Position numbers and translations under genes: made by a program. DNA of 13,919 bases from the NCBI GenBank assembly GCA_023259925.1, contig JALRDS010000036.1, positions 1-13,919 of the forward strand, in the 5' to 3' direction. Position 1 is the first letter of the stretch, and every line of letters starts with the position of its first letter. The stretch is from Candidatus Saccharimonadia bacterium. GTDB lineage: Bacteria; Patescibacteriota; Saccharimonadia; Saccharimonadales; Saccharimonadaceae. Below are positions 13,551-13,919 of the stretch, one piece after another. The notes below the pieces were generated by a model, which worked only from the letters and a program-made list of their open reading frames with translations, searched no databases and had not been told where the DNA came from.

Positions 13551-13919
13551 CTAAAATGCACCGCCCGAATACATGCTTGCAATTTCGTTAGCCGTTAACG
13601 CACGTGAGTATATACGTACATCGTCTATAGAACCCACAAAGTATTCACCGTTATTTGTACTGCCTATTCGACCATTTATTGTTTGCGAGTTTCGACCGCT
13701 TACGTTTCTAGTGGCACGCTGCACTCCATCTACATAGCCGCGCTGCGTCGTACCATCGTAGGTATCTACGACTAAATGCCATTGATTGTCACCCACGCTT
13801 GTGTCGTTAATCACTAAGTCGTTACCAAACCAATACAGCCGCAGTCCGTATGTTGCATCCATGCGCATAGCAGTAGTCTGGTTGGTCGATCCATAATTGC
13901 CCCACCCCACAATACCTTT
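13551..13919 (-). CDS. LamG-domain surface protein, C-terminal end only
   Basis: The frame is open to the right edge (122 residues visible), so the real start lies outside the window; the GTG at 13908-13910 is internal. The sequence is the second half of a concanavalin A-like (LamG/Laminin_G_3) jelly-roll: GLRLYWFGN, DNQWHLVVDTYDGTTQRGYV, GRIGSTNNGEYFVGSIDDVR, ending IYSRALTANEIASMYSGG. These domains bind sugars or surface ligands in large exported proteins. The domain ends just before the stop, so LamG is the last module. In Saccharibacteria such domains occur in long surface proteins, some pilin-like; whether that holds here cannot be seen. Confidence 0.85.
   Translation of the reverse strand, partial: KGIVGWGNYGSTNQTTAMRMDATYGLRLYWFGNDLVINDTSVGDNQWHLVVDTYDGTTQRGYVDGVQRATRNVSGRNSQTINGRIGSTNNGEYFVGSIDDVRIYSRALTANEIASMYSGGAF

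Noticed and set aside
13908..13910. GTG as start of the LamG protein
   Set aside because: The frame is open upstream to the window edge and the LamG fold is incomplete, so this is an internal valine codon.
1..13919. CRISPR arrays, tRNA or rRNA genes, insertion sequences
   Set aside because: I looked through the gaps between genes (all under 220 bases) and saw no repeat-spacer pattern, cloverleaf, transposase or flanking direct repeats at the borders of the respiratory module.

Overview
Every gene I can support lies on the minus strand, so the window reads from right (about 13919) to left (1). The most likely source is a member of Candidatus Saccharibacteria (TM7, Patescibacteria/CPR). This is an inference from the forms of S12 and EF-G, a secreted two-cysteine coiled-coil protein of a kind I associate with Patescibacteria, LamG surface-protein content, tight gene packing and several genes that start without a Shine-Dalgarno. 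TGA is used as a stop codon (cyoA, cyoB, cyoC), so this is ordinary code 11 and not the UGA=Gly code of Gracilibacteria/SR1.

Layout in transcription order. (1) 13551-13919: C-terminal end of a LamG-domain surface protein, cut by the right edge. (2) 13233-13505: small unknown protein. (3) 12202-13094: rpsL-rpsG with a strong promoter and a terminator. (4) 11256-11987 and 10356-11105: two unrecognised soluble proteins, each with its own candidate promoter. (5) 8157-10253: fusA (EF-G) with its own promoter and a very clear intrinsic terminator. (6) 1119-8051: a respiratory module made of a secreted coiled-coil protein, a small one-TM protein, cyoA-B-C-D-E (cytochrome bo3 quinol oxidase plus haem O synthase) and a type II NADH dehydrogenase-like flavoprotein. 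(7) 1-1002: tuf (EF-Tu), cut by the left edge.

The backbone is the classical str operon in its ancestral order, rpsL-rpsG-fusA-tuf, but it has been pulled apart: two unknown genes sit between rpsG and fusA, and the eight-gene respiratory module sits between fusA and tuf. Each piece has its own promoter. NDH-2 would oxidise NADH and reduce quinone without pumping; the bo3 oxidase would reoxidise quinol with O2 and pump protons; CyoE would make haem O from haem b. Together this is a complete minimal NADH-to-oxygen chain, provided haem b and quinone come from elsewhere, since no genes for making either are in the window. Gene overlaps of 1 base (TAATG), 4 bases (ATGA) and 8 bases indicate translational coupling from cyoA to cyoE.

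The items I would look at first are: EF-G, whose two guanine-recognition loops (G4 and G5) both depart from consensus while EF-Tu in the same window keeps NKMD; the insertion of a respiratory chain into the str operon; a near-identical start-site element shared by the fusA promoter and the respiratory-module promoter; loss of one quinone-site histidine in CyoB; and two uncharacterised envelope proteins leading the oxidase operon.
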